DNA from: an uncultured Clostridia bacterium
GTDB taxonomy: Bacteria > Bacillota > Clostridia > Oscillospirales > Butyricicoccaceae
Assembly: GCA_947648385.1 (NCBI GenBank)
Contig: CANSNO010000001.1
Span: forward strand, 1-64,000
Reading direction: 5' to 3'
Length of the DNA: 64,000 bases
The position numbers and the translations under genes are program-made. Positions 16,202 through 25,532 of the stretch are shown here, in pieces. Under the pieces are notes generated by a model. That model ran no database searches. It was given only the letters and a program-made list of their open reading frames with translations, and had not been told where the DNA came from. Within the stretch, counting starts at the first letter, position 1. Every line of letters begins with the position of its first letter.

Positions 16202-17221
16202 TTAGTTCTTATAATAAATCAGGTCTTCTTCGGCCACGCGGAGAAAGGCCCTATCGCCGCGCTTAAGCTCCTCTCTGCCCTCATAGAGCTGATCTACATC
16301 CATCTCTATGTCATCAACGGCCACGGAATAGCGGATAACGTTTCCCTGATAAATTATCTGACGGACAACGCCCTGCATATAAATATGATCTGCCGTCTCA
16401 TCCCACGGGGAGCCCGAAATGTAGACACTTTCCGGACGGATGGCATAGTGGCCGTCCGAAACGACGGCGCCGCAGGCCCTGTGCCATTCATCCGCTGTAA
16501 GTAGGTTGTAATGGCCAATAAACCCGGCGGCATAAGCCGTCTGAGGTCTAAGATAAAGATCCATGGGCGAGCCGCTTTGTTCAATTTTACCGTTGTGCAT
16601 AAGGTATATCCTATCGGACATACGCATGGCTTCTTCCTGATCGTGGGTGACAAAAATCGTAGTAATACCGAGAGATGTATGTATATTCTTTATCCTTATC
16701 TGAAGAGCTTTGCGCAGTTTGGCGTCAATGGCGCTGAATGGCTCGTCAAGCAACAGAACCTTGGGATCGGTGACGATACCTCTGGCAAGGCTTACCCTCT
16801 GTTGCTCGCCCCCCGAAAGCTGTGAGGGATATTTCTTTTCAAAGCCTTCAAGCTCGATGAGCTCAAGAGCCTCTTTAATTTTGCGCTCCTTTTCTTCTTT
16901 GGTCATATCCTTGAAGCGCAGGCCATAGCCGATATTATCGTGTACGGTCATTGTAGGAAAAAGGCTGTGCTGCTGAAAAACCATGGCAAGATTTCTCTGC
17001 TTGGGCGAAAGCCCCGTAACATCGACGCTGTCAATAAATATTTTGCCGGAATCTATGCCGGTGAGCCCCGCGATGCTTCTCAAAAGGGTGGTTTTGCCGC
17101 AACCGGACGAGCCGAGAAGAGTGATGAACTCCCCCCTCTCAATCGACAGGCTTACGCCCTTCAAAACCTGCTGTCCATCCTCGAAGGTCCTTTTTACATC
17201 CCTTATTTCAATATAGCTCAT
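16202..17221 (-). CDS. ABC importer 2, ATPase subunit with TOBE-like C-terminus
   Basis: This 339-residue ATPase has Walker A GSSGCGKTT near 37, Q-loop VFQQHSLFPTMTV, signature LSGGEQQRVSLARG near 135, Walker B VLLLDEPFSAID and H-loop FVTHDQEEAM. After residue about 235 it carries a C-terminal extension with TOBE-like strands (YAIRPESVYISG, IRYSVAVDDIEM), as in PotA-type importers, which often regulate uptake. This subunit type is thus different from importer 1. It is last in the operon DUF169, permease, binding protein, ATPase. Confidence 0.92.
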   Translation of the reverse strand: MSYIEIRDVKRTFEDGQQVLKGVSLSIERGEFITLLGSSGCGKTTLLRSIAGLTGIDSGKIFIDSVDVTGLSPKQRNLAMVFQQHSLFPTMTVHDNIGYGLRFKDMTKEEKERKIKEALELIELEGFEKKYPSQLSGGEQQRVSLARGIVTDPKVLLLDEPFSAIDAKLRKALQIRIKNIHTSLGITTIFVTHDQEEAMRMSDRIYLMHNGKIEQSGSPMDLYLRPQTAYAAGFIGHYNLLTADEWHRACGAVVSDGHYAIRPESVYISGSPWDETADHIYMQGVVRQIIYQGNVIRYSVAVDDIEMDVDQLYEGREELKRGDRAFLRVAEEDLIYYKN

Positions 17222-17259
17222 TTTTGCCTCCCGGGTTATAGAAAAGGCTGTGTTTCTGA

Positions 17260-18312
17260 TTAGTTGGCCTTTGCAAGTCCGGCCTCGATGGCGTTGTTGA
17301 CAAAGGTCATATCGACCATATCGTCATATTTGAGATCTGTTGTGATGATACCCGAACGCTTGGCAAAGTCGACAACGGCATTTTCACCGGCCTCGGAGAT
17401 ATAACCGTTTTTGCTGAAAGCGCCGCGCATGATCTCGATTTTGCTGGTAATAGCTTCCTTTTCCATGGGTGAGAAAAGCTCGGCGATGACTTCGGCAGCC
17501 TCCTCAGAGGTGTGGTTCTGAAGCCAATCAAGACCTCTGACAACGCCGTTTACAAAGGCCTGAATCTTTTCGGGATTGGCCTTGGCAAACTCCTTTGTGG
17601 AGTATATTACCTCGGCGGGGAACTCTTCGCTCTTAAGGTATTTGGCGGCGTCCTCATCACGGCGGGTATCGACAAGATAATGGATGTTGTCGACATTGTC
17701 GGCTTCCTGGAAGTTGTCGGCGTTAATAAATGCAGCCTGAACTTCTCCCGCCTGAAGGGCGGCAACAACGGCGCCCTTGTTGAGGTTGACCAGTGTGACA
17801 TCCTTGCCGATGTCAAGACCGGCCTCCTCCATGACTGCCACGCAGAATGTATAGGGGGCCGAACCGGGAGTAGAAGCAAAAACCGTCTTGCCCTTGAGAT
17901 CGGCGACGCTGCTTATTTCCTCGGTGGCGACAAAGGCATAGTAACGGGTATCGAGCATCGTCACAAGAGCAGTGGAATGCTGTCCGGCTTCCTCGGCCTT
18001 GAGGGCGACCTCCTGAGAAAGGATGCAGATGTCGTTTTGCCCGGCGTGCATTCCCTTGAAGCAGTTGGGGCCGTCATCAATACGGAGGAACTCGACCTCA
18101 AGGCCTTCCTCCTCAAAATAACCGTTTGCATAGGCAATATACATGGGTGCCCATGTCATACCACGGAACTCGGCCACAACCAGCTTACCGAGGTCTTTGC
18201 CTTCATCCTCTGTGTTGTCATTGGTTCCTGTTTCGGTTTTGCCGGAGCAACCGGCAAAGAGTGCGGCCGTCATGACCAGAAGGAGCATGAGGGCCGTAAA
18301 ACGCTTGTTCAT
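17260..18312 (-). CDS. ABC importer 2, substrate-binding lipoprotein (NMT1/SsuA-like)
   Basis: This 350-residue protein has a signal peptide ending in lipobox ALFAGC, then VVAEFRGMTWAPMYIAYANGYFEEEGL, the opening shared with NMT1-type binding proteins. FASTPGSAPYTFCVAVMEEAGL lies in the middle. It differs clearly from the binding protein of importer 1, so the ligands probably differ. The ligand is not evident. Confidence 0.9.
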   Translation of the reverse strand: MNKRFTALMLLLVMTAALFAGCSGKTETGTNDNTEDEGKDLGKLVVAEFRGMTWAPMYIAYANGYFEEEGLEVEFLRIDDGPNCFKGMHAGQNDICILSQEVALKAEEAGQHSTALVTMLDTRYYAFVATEEISSVADLKGKTVFASTPGSAPYTFCVAVMEEAGLDIGKDVTLVNLNKGAVVAALQAGEVQAAFINADNFQEADNVDNIHYLVDTRRDEDAAKYLKSEEFPAEVIYSTKEFAKANPEKIQAFVNGVVRGLDWLQNHTSEEAAEVIAELFSPMEKEAITSKIEIMRGAFSKNGYISEAGENAVVDFAKRSGIITTDLKYDDMVDMTFVNNAIEAGLAKAN

Positions 18313-18337
18313 TCTTGTTTCCTCTTTTCTTGAGTTT

Positions 18338-19144
18338 TTATTCTGAAGTCTTCATGGAAAGCTTTGTCTCCTGCCTCCAATGGAGCAGGCGCATTTCAAG
18401 GCGACTTAGAACCCAGTTGAGCACGCGGTTGAAAATAAGCAGCACAAGGATGCAGGAAAGCACGCGCTTGATCTCGAAATAAGACGCGGCAAAGGAAATC
18501 ATCCATCCAAAGCCGCCCGAAGCGCCCATATACTCGCCCATAATTGCGCCAACCATACAGGAGCCGACGCCGCTTCTGATGGCCGAAATGATCCACGGCA
18601 TACTGGCCGGTATGACCACGAGCCAGAGTGTCTGAAAGGAACTGGCGCCAAGAAGATGCGACGCTTCTATCCATCTCTGGTCGAGATTTTTTATGGCGTT
18701 GAAGGTGGAGCCGAATACACCGAAAAAAACCATCATGCCAGCCAGAATGACCTTTGATTTAAGGCCAAAACCAAACCAGAGAATATAAAGCGGCGAAAGA
18801 GTGAGCTGAGGTATGCCCGACAGGGCCGTGATAAAGGGGGTCACCACCTCGCCGAGAAATCTGACCTGACTAAACAGCACGCCGCACCCGACCCCCAACA
18901 CCGTGCCGTAAAATAGGCCCAATAAAGCCTCCTTGATAGTGATGGCGGCATGCATGGCAAGCTCGCCACTGACGATAAACTGCCAAAGGTCGGCCAATAT
19001 CTCGCTCGGATAGCTTGTATAAAAGGGGTCTATCCTGCCGCCGCGCACCGCAAACTCCCAGAGCAGAAGCAACACGCCGAGAATACCATAGCGCACCAGC
19101 AGCGCCCTCATGTCCTTTTTATTTATGCCGCGTTTTGTCTTCAT
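18338..19144 (-). CDS. ABC importer 2, permease subunit
   Basis: This 268-residue permease of the SsuC/TauC class has six predicted membrane segments. The opening motif GGRIDPFYTSYPSEI is shared in kind with the permease of importer 1 (RAELIDPFIFSCPS), and the EAA-like loop is ASHLLGASSFQTLWLVVIPAS. It starts five bases after the DUF169 gene and is 25 bases ahead of the binding protein. Confidence 0.9.
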   Translation of the reverse strand: MKTKRGINKKDMRALLVRYGILGVLLLLWEFAVRGGRIDPFYTSYPSEILADLWQFIVSGELAMHAAITIKEALLGLFYGTVLGVGCGVLFSQVRFLGEVVTPFITALSGIPQLTLSPLYILWFGFGLKSKVILAGMMVFFGVFGSTFNAIKNLDQRWIEASHLLGASSFQTLWLVVIPASMPWIISAIRSGVGSCMVGAIMGEYMGASGGFGWMISFAASYFEIKRVLSCILVLLIFNRVLNWVLSRLEMRLLHWRQETKLSMKTSE

Positions 19145-19149
19145 GCCGT

Positions 19150-19947
19150 TTACTCCTTGGGTGAGCGGTCGTCAGCGAGGAAATATGTTTTGCCGTATCT
19201 GATATCCATATCAAAGAGGCCCTCTTCTTTAAGTTGAGTCTCTATCTGGTACTTTCTGCTGTTTCTCTCAATGGCATTTACCGTGTGCTGAAGGCCCTCA
19301 ACAAGGCCGCCAAACTGGCTGTAGGGTAGCCCCATAGCCACCTCGTCATCCTTCCATCCTGCCCTGAAGCGCGTACCGGCGCAAAGCATGGAAAGATTAA
19401 GGCGCTGGTTTATATAGGGATAGGTGGTGGCTTCGACGCATATGGCCTGATTGCCGCACATGTAATAGTGATTGTTATAGCCGTAGATGGAAGTATATCC
19501 CTGAAGGACGCGCATGGCCTCTCTTGTATTGGAGAAAATCATGACGATATCAGGTTCGGTATCAAAGGCCTCTATCGGCATGATGACAACACCGTAAAGA
19601 GGCGTCCTGAAAATATCTATCTGCTGAGCCACCTGTTTAGAGGTTTCAAGCTTTTTATAAAGCCCCAAAACCATACTGGCCTGGCCACTGTAATAATCAG
19701 CATTGGCCGGCTCGAAGCCAAGGGCGCGAGAAGAGCCATGACAGCCCGATGTGGCCTTTGTCAGTTTGATCCTGTTGCCCGCCCCCGCCGCGTGGACAGC
19801 CTGACAGTAAAACATAGGGCGCACTGGTTCGGTAGCGTCAAAGGAATCAAATACCTCTTTGTCGTGGACAAACTTTATGCCTACAATCCTTCTGTCAAGC
19901 TGCAAAAGAATATATGCCTTTTTGATGTTATTCAAATGGTCCGACAT
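19150..19947 (-). CDS. DUF169 family protein, first gene of ABC importer 2 operon
   Basis: The product matches DUF169 (COG2043) by its conserved pieces: FYCQAVHAA, SGCHGSSRALGF, YYSGQASMVLGLYK, YMCGNQAICVEATTYPY and LPYSQFGGLVEGL. I chose the ATG at 19945-19947 (265 residues) because GGAGG lies eight bases ahead. A longer frame to 20001 has no ribosome site. Two Cys in CQAV and GCHG plus two in CGNQAIC could bind a metal or an iron-sulfur cluster. Function is unknown; its position directly before an importer operon suggests handling of, or response to, the same ligand. Confidence 0.85.
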   Translation of the reverse strand: MSDHLNNIKKAYILLQLDRRIVGIKFVHDKEVFDSFDATEPVRPMFYCQAVHAAGAGNRIKLTKATSGCHGSSRALGFEPANADYYSGQASMVLGLYKKLETSKQVAQQIDIFRTPLYGVVIMPIEAFDTEPDIVMIFSNTREAMRVLQGYTSIYGYNNHYYMCGNQAICVEATTYPYINQRLNLSMLCAGTRFRAGWKDDEVAMGLPYSQFGGLVEGLQHTVNAIERNSRKYQIETQLKEEGLFDMDIRYGKTYFLADDRSPKE

Positions 19948-20078
19948 AACAAAATCCTCCGTTCTTAAAGCGTCCGCAAATAAAATACCATAATTCGACA
20001 TATAATGTCCAATAGATATTCCTGATAGTTAGTTTCGGCATACTATGTTTTTACTATAAATCATTTCGTCTTATTAAC

Positions 20079-20109
20079 AAAAAGACGGGCCCATACGACG
20101 GGGCCCATC
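20079..20109 (-). terminator. Terminator after the MMPL-partner operon
   Basis: On the minus strand GATGGGCCC and GGGCCCGTC (20101-20109, 20084-20092) form a stem with one mismatch, followed by TTTTT (20079-20083). Confidence 0.8.
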
Positions 20110-20121
20110 CTTTTGAGGCTG

Positions 20122-22494
20122 TTATTTTCTTTTAAAGATACCTGTGACAAAGTTCCACATGTCTTTGAACATATTGCCGATTCTCTGCCAGAAGGTGGTG
20201 GTGACCACGGGGGGTTCCTCCTCCTCGGTCTTATCAGCGTCCTCCTTTGTTATTTCACGGGTTCTCATTATATACTGTATGGAGGACACGTTCCCGTTTC
20301 TCTCGTCGGTCATGGAGTGGGGCGCCGCCGTGCCGTCGAGGAGAAGCAGGTTGTCTATATCCCCTGTGTGTTCATCCCATTGATCTCTTATAAGATCCTC
20401 TACGGTGTTTTTGGCGTTTTTGACGACAGCCGTCTGGTTGAGGCCGCCGGCCGCTTTCCTGAGGACGTTTGACAGGCCCGAAAGGGTCTGCTGCGCGCCC
20501 TTATCGAGGGAGCTTCCGCTCTCCTTCATAAGTCCCTCCGCCGTGCCCATGGCCCTCGAGAGTGCCGACAATCCGTTAGATGCGGCCTTTGCCAGCTCCT
20601 CGGCCTCGGCCAGCGCCTGCTGAGCGCCGGGACGGTAGGCGTTCATGACGCCGTTCAGCTCGTCAAGGAGACCCAGCATATCGTCGATATTGACGCACAG
20701 CCTTTCGCCAAGAGCGCAGGCCGACTTCAAATCGGAAGCCGCGTTTTTCAGGTCGTCGGCGTCGGCCGCGGCCAGAATATCCGACATAAGCTCGCAAAGG
20801 TCGGAAAGATCGCCGCTGAGGTTCTTGCTGCCGAGAGCCTTGCAGAGGGAGGAAATGGCGCTCATGACAGGCTCGGCCCCCTCTCCGGCCTGAGCGGCAA
20901 GAGCCTTGAGCTGGTTGACCGTCATGTCGAGTTGTGACAGGGTCTCGTTGAGCTTTTTGGCCTGAGCCAGCATATCCTCAAAGCCGTCGGCCTGAGACTG
21001 CTGCCAGAGGGCCGCGAGCTGGGCGGCCTGAGCCTCCGCCTGAGCCTGACCCATACCCTGCCCTTGAAAATGGCCCGTCATAAACTGCTCGAAGGTGACG
21101 GTATCGGTCATGCCGGAGGCCTGATAGGCTTGATAAAGCTGATTGGCGTTGGTCACATATGTCTCTATCTGCTCGACCGTCATTCCCTTTATGGTGACAT
21201 ATTTGTTGTCGGTGCTGTCGATGGAGCCGAGCTGCGACATGAGGTCCGACAGGTCGGAACCGAGGCCGCCGGAAATGGCGTTTAACGCGTCGATGCTTTT
21301 TCCGAGGGCGTCAAAATCTTTTTTCAGGGCGTCGGCTATGGCGCGCCCACTGCCGGCCGCGCCCTTGTCCTCCAAATCGTCCAGCGCGTCCTCGAGGTCG
21401 GAAAGGTCGCTTTTGAGATTTTTGAGTATCTTACGGGCATTTTCGGCCTCGGGTTCCATATCGTTTATAACGCCGTTCATGTCGTTTATGATATCGAGGG
21501 TCTCGTCAAAGGCCTTTCTTGCGTTTGAGACATGGCCGGGCAAAGGGTCGAGAGCCGCCGTCAGGCGGTCGGAGGCTTCGATAGCCGTGTCAAGGTCTTC
21601 GTATACCGAGCCTTTGCCGTTCGATATGGTCTGTCGGGCATTGTTGAGGGCGTCGAGACCGTTTGCCGTCTGACTGAGGCTGCCGCCCATGCCGTCAAGG
21701 GTGTTGAGCATTATATCGAGGCTGTCGGATATGGCATCTAAGGAATCCTCGACCGTCTCCTTGGCCTCTCTGAGCGTCTTGACCTTCTCAAGCTGGGCCA
21801 GCGTAGCCGGAACGGCAAGGAAAATCATGCCGCTGTAGGAAAAATCCTCCGTGCCGACCTTTATCACAAAATGCTGTTCCTCGCCGGGAAGAACGGCGAA
21901 AAGAGCACAGTAAAGATTGCCGATAAGCTGAACCTGCGCCCCCTCGGCCTCGAGGGAAAGGATATCGTCGCCGTTGAACATGGAGGCGGCCGTGAGGACA
22001 AGATTGGTGCGGCTGTATTCGGAGGCTTCGGGGTTCGGCGTGACGTCGAGCATTATGTCCACGACCCCCTTTTCCCCCACCAGCTTCTCGGCCGGCGTGG
22101 GCACACCGTTTAGGCGGTAGGAAAGGCTTATCTTCCAGGGCAGGTTTTCAAAGGGAAGCTTTGTCTCCCCCTCAAAATAGAACTTGTCGGGGACGTCTCC
22201 CTCAAGGTCAAAGGCCACGCCGTCATCCGACAGGCTCCCCTGTCTCCCGTCGGTCAGGTTGGTGACCCTGTCATAAAGGCCGTAGTCCACAAGCCTCGAC
22301 GCGCCGTAGGTCTTATATGTTTTGACGACGCTGCCGCGCTCGATGGCGCCGTAATAATCAAGGGTGGCGTAATAGGATTCGTCGACGCTTGGCGCAATCT
22401 CCTCGGCGGCCCATAAAGGCGACGCCGTCGAAAGAGCCATTATCACGGCCATAGCCATGGCGGCGGCCTTTTTCGCGCTGCTGAAATATCTCAT
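20122..22494 (-). CDS. Cell-envelope coiled-coil protein (YhgE/Pip-like heptad repeat), partner of MMPL exporter
   Basis: This 790-residue protein has an N-terminal signal or anchor (1-30, ending SPLWAAEE) and a beta-rich domain to about 260. From about 270 to 720 there are long coiled-coil stretches rich in Leu, Asp, Ala and Gly (for example DALNNARQTISNGKG, DINDMNGVINDMEPEAENARK). The C-terminus (EEEPPVVTTTFWQRIGNMFKDMWN) is amphipathic. Long X-Leu-X-X-Gly-type helical proteins often sit beside MMPL/RND transporters in Bacillota and may bridge membrane and wall. It begins 18 bases after the transporter gene and is co-transcribed. Function is inference from context. Confidence 0.75.
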   Translation of the reverse strand: MRYFSSAKKAAAMAMAVIMALSTASPLWAAEEIAPSVDESYYATLDYYGAIERGSVVKTYKTYGASRLVDYGLYDRVTNLTDGRQGSLSDDGVAFDLEGDVPDKFYFEGETKLPFENLPWKISLSYRLNGVPTPAEKLVGEKGVVDIMLDVTPNPEASEYSRTNLVLTAASMFNGDDILSLEAEGAQVQLIGNLYCALFAVLPGEEQHFVIKVGTEDFSYSGMIFLAVPATLAQLEKVKTLREAKETVEDSLDAISDSLDIMLNTLDGMGGSLSQTANGLDALNNARQTISNGKGSVYEDLDTAIEASDRLTAALDPLPGHVSNARKAFDETLDIINDMNGVINDMEPEAENARKILKNLKSDLSDLEDALDDLEDKGAAGSGRAIADALKKDFDALGKSIDALNAISGGLGSDLSDLMSQLGSIDSTDNKYVTIKGMTVEQIETYVTNANQLYQAYQASGMTDTVTFEQFMTGHFQGQGMGQAQAEAQAAQLAALWQQSQADGFEDMLAQAKKLNETLSQLDMTVNQLKALAAQAGEGAEPVMSAISSLCKALGSKNLSGDLSDLCELMSDILAAADADDLKNAASDLKSACALGERLCVNIDDMLGLLDELNGVMNAYRPGAQQALAEAEELAKAASNGLSALSRAMGTAEGLMKESGSSLDKGAQQTLSGLSNVLRKAAGGLNQTAVVKNAKNTVEDLIRDQWDEHTGDIDNLLLLDGTAAPHSMTDERNGNVSSIQYIMRTREITKEDADKTEEEEPPVVTTTFWQRIGNMFKDMWNFVTGIFKRK

Positions 22495-22512
22495 ATTTTA
22501 TAACTCCTTCGG

Positions 22513-24612
22513 TTAAATATTGGCCGTTTCTTTTGTCTCTGCCTTGGCTTTTCCCTTTCTATGGCCCTTATCGGGGAAAAGCAGAGGACGGCAGGTGACA
22601 AGTATCGCCGGCAGCAGGAAGAGAATGCAGAGTGCCGAGATTATCGAGCCTCGCGCCAGCATCATACACAGACTGCCGATTATCTCCACCTCGGAGACGA
22701 TTCCCACGCCGAGTGTGGCGCAGAAGAGGACAAGGGCGCTTGTGATGACCGAGGGGTCGGCGGCCGAGGCGGCGGCCATCATGGCCGAGTTCACATCAAG
22801 GCCCTTGTCAAGCTCCTCTTTAAATCTTGTCGTCATAAGTATGGCATAGTCTACCGTGGCGCCAAGCTGGACGCATCCGATGACCGTCGGGGCGATAAAG
22901 GGCACAATCTCGCCGACGAAATAGCTGGCGCCCTGATTGATAAATATGGCCAGCTCTATTGCGGCCACCAGCACTGCGGGCACAGTGACCGAGCGGAAGG
23001 TCAGGCCGATAATAACTAAAATTGCGGCGACCGAGATGTAATTGGTCACCTTGAAATCGCGGTCGGCTATTTCGATAAGGTCTTTTGTCAGCACGGCCTC
23101 GCCCGTCATGCAGGCTTCACTGTCGTATTCCTTTATTATGGAGTTTATCTCCTCTATCTGGCGGCCGACCTTGTCGGTGGCCGTTTCATAGCCGGAGTTT
23201 ATCATCATTATCTGCTTTCCGTCGCTTTTGACAATGTTCTTTATGCCGTCGGGGATGAAGAACTCGGGTATTTTGTTGCTGATGAACTTGTCATAGGCGA
23301 TGACGCTTTCGACGCCGCTCACAGCCTCTATCCTGTCGAGCATCCCGACGCTGTCGCGATAGGGAATGTCGTCGCTCATGACGACAAAGTGGGAGGAGGC
23401 CATATTGAATTGGTCTTTCAGCTTGTTGGTGGCTATGATTGCCGGCATATCGCGCGGCAGGCCCTCGTCCAGCTTGTAATAAATCTGGGCGTGGTTCTGG
23501 GCGTATAGGGCGGGAATGAAAAGGAGCAGAAAGGCGACCGTAAAGCCCTTGTGATGTCTGATGATAAAATTGTTTACGCGGCTCATATCGGGCAGGAAGG
23601 TGCGGTGAGTGTGGGCCGATATTTTGTCATCGAACAAAAGCAGCATGGAGGGCAGGACGATTATGACCGTGGCGACGCCGAGGACGACTCCCTTGGCCAT
23701 GACTATGCCGATATCCCTGCCAAGGAGCAGACGCATGAAGCACAGGGCCAGAAATCCGGCAATCGTCGTCATGGAACTGCTGGAAAGTGATGTAAAGGCC
23801 GCCTTTATGGCCACGGCCATGGCCTGCTGCTTATCGCCGTGGGTCTTGCGCTCCTCCACGTATCTGTGATAAAGGAAGATGGAATAGTCCATCGTCACGC
23901 CGAGCTGTAAAACGGCGGCGATGGCCTGGGTTATATAGGATATCTCCCCGAGGAAAATATTGGTGCCGAAGTTATATACTATCGCCATGCCTATGCTGGC
24001 CATGAAAACGAGGGGCAAAAGCCACGACTCCATCGTGACCGACATGGCTATCAGGGAGAGGACGACGGCAAGGCCGATATACCCGGGAAGCTCTTTGTCG
24101 ACAAGGTCCTTCGTATCCTTTATGACGGTTGAAAATCCGGCCAGAAAGCACCGCTGGTTGCATATTTTTCTGACCTGGTCGATGGCTTTCATGGTCTCCT
24201 GCGAGGCTCCCGGCATCTCATACCTGACAATCATCATCGTGGCGTCGCCGGAAAAGAATATGTCTCTCAGGTCTTCGGGCAGCATCTCCCTGGGCACCTG
24301 CACGCCCATCAGGTCGGATATCCAAAGGGCGCTGCTGACCCCCGGCACCTCTTCGACGCGGCGGACAAGGTCGGCCGTGTATTCGGGCGGCATATCCTCC
24401 ACTATAAGCATGGTGGTGGCCGCCATTTTAAACGGATCCTCCAGCAGGCGCTCGCCTTTTGAGGAATCGAGGTCGGGCGGCAGATATGTCAGGATATCAT
24501 AGTTGATGCCCGTGGCTATCGCCCCTATTCCGCAAACGACAAGCAGGGCCAGAGCTGCGGCCAAAACGGCCTTGGGCCTCTTTGTCAGTTTTTCGGCTAT
24601 CTTATCGAGCAA
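22513..24612 (-). CDS. MMPL/RND superfamily transporter
   Basis: The product has about twelve membrane segments in two halves, each with a large extracytoplasmic loop and the pattern VTMDYSIFLYHRYVEE (first half) and GATVDYAILMTTRFKEEL (second half), typical of MMPL proteins driven by proton motive force. I chose the TTG at 24610-24612 (699 residues), eight bases after AAGGAG. The longer frame to 24801 runs through the promoter region of the divergent regulator. MMPL proteins export lipids, siderophores or peptides; here the cargo is unknown. Confidence 0.88.
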   Translation of the reverse strand: MLDKIAEKLTKRPKAVLAAALALLVVCGIGAIATGINYDILTYLPPDLDSSKGERLLEDPFKMAATTMLIVEDMPPEYTADLVRRVEEVPGVSSALWISDLMGVQVPREMLPEDLRDIFFSGDATMMIVRYEMPGASQETMKAIDQVRKICNQRCFLAGFSTVIKDTKDLVDKELPGYIGLAVVLSLIAMSVTMESWLLPLVFMASIGMAIVYNFGTNIFLGEISYITQAIAAVLQLGVTMDYSIFLYHRYVEERKTHGDKQQAMAVAIKAAFTSLSSSSMTTIAGFLALCFMRLLLGRDIGIVMAKGVVLGVATVIIVLPSMLLLFDDKISAHTHRTFLPDMSRVNNFIIRHHKGFTVAFLLLFIPALYAQNHAQIYYKLDEGLPRDMPAIIATNKLKDQFNMASSHFVVMSDDIPYRDSVGMLDRIEAVSGVESVIAYDKFISNKIPEFFIPDGIKNIVKSDGKQIMMINSGYETATDKVGRQIEEINSIIKEYDSEACMTGEAVLTKDLIEIADRDFKVTNYISVAAILVIIGLTFRSVTVPAVLVAAIELAIFINQGASYFVGEIVPFIAPTVIGCVQLGATVDYAILMTTRFKEELDKGLDVNSAMMAAASAADPSVITSALVLFCATLGVGIVSEVEIIGSLCMMLARGSIISALCILFLLPAILVTCRPLLFPDKGHRKGKAKAETKETANI

Positions 24613-24815
24613 GAATATCACTCCTTCTGCGTATTTCTTACGACACAAGATTTTATGCTCAAAAAATCTGTGAGTCAACAGAAAAGGGATGTTTCTAATT
24701 CTTCTTAATAAACCCCTGCCGAGTTTTAATACTTTTTTATTTTTCGGCCTGCGTTTTTGTGATATATTATAGATGAACTGTGCGACAAAGAACAAAACCA
24801 AGCGAGGTATGCCTC

Positions 24816-25532
24816 ATGAGCAAAATACTTGTTGTGGACGACGACCTTTCCATAAGAGAGCTTATATCCGACCTGCTGACCGACCGCGGCATGGAGGTGC
24901 GGTGCGCCGTATCGGGCGAAGAGGCGCTCGGCATCCTCAGCCTCGAGAGCTTCGACCTCATCCTCCTTGACATAATGATGGGCGGCATCAGCGGCATAGA
25001 GCTTTGCCAAAAGGTGCGCGACAGCGTCAGCTGCCCGATAATTTTCATAAGCGCCAAAAACACCGTGGGAGATATCGTGGGCGGCCTCGGCGTCGGGGCC
25101 GACGATTATATAACAAAGCCCTTTTCCCTTGAAGAGCTTTCGGCCCGTGTCGACGCCCATTTAAGGAGCCGCCTGCGCTCCGCGGCCCCCTTCACCCCGT
25201 CAAACATCATAAAGATAGGCGGAATATCGGTCGACGCCGACGCGCGGACAGCCCTCAGGGACGGCAAAGAGGTGGAGCTTTCCACAAGAGAGTTCGATAT
25301 GCTGGCCTATATGATGAGAAACGCCGGACAGACCCTTTCAAAGGAAAAGATATTCCGTGAGGTGTGGGGCACCAGCTACGGAGATATGGGAGCCGTGGCG
25401 ATAAATATCAAAAATCTGCGCGAAAAGCTCGACCCCGAGCGCAAGTATATAAAGACCGTCTGGGGCTCCGGCTACCGCTTTGTGGGTCACAGCGCCTATA
25501 GCGAAGGAGGCGGCGAGCTTGAAGAGAGGTAA
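24816..25532 (+). CDS. OmpR-family response regulator, divergent from MMPL operon
   Basis: This 238-residue protein begins at the ATG at 24816, after GAGGT. Receiver: VVDDDLSIREL, LLDIMMGGISG with the phospho-acceptor Asp, FISAKN and YITKPFSLEE. Winged helix: LSTREFDMLAYMMRNAGQTLS and VWGSGYRF. The MMPL operon starts 200 bases away on the other strand, so it is the obvious target, by inference. Confidence 0.93.
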   Translation: MSKILVVDDDLSIRELISDLLTDRGMEVRCAVSGEEALGILSLESFDLILLDIMMGGISGIELCQKVRDSVSCPIIFISAKNTVGDIVGGLGVGADDYITKPFSLEELSARVDAHLRSRLRSAAPFTPSNIIKIGGISVDADARTALRDGKEVELSTREFDMLAYMMRNAGQTLSKEKIFREVWGTSYGDMGAVAINIKNLREKLDPERKYIKTVWGSGYRFVGHSAYSEGGGELEER

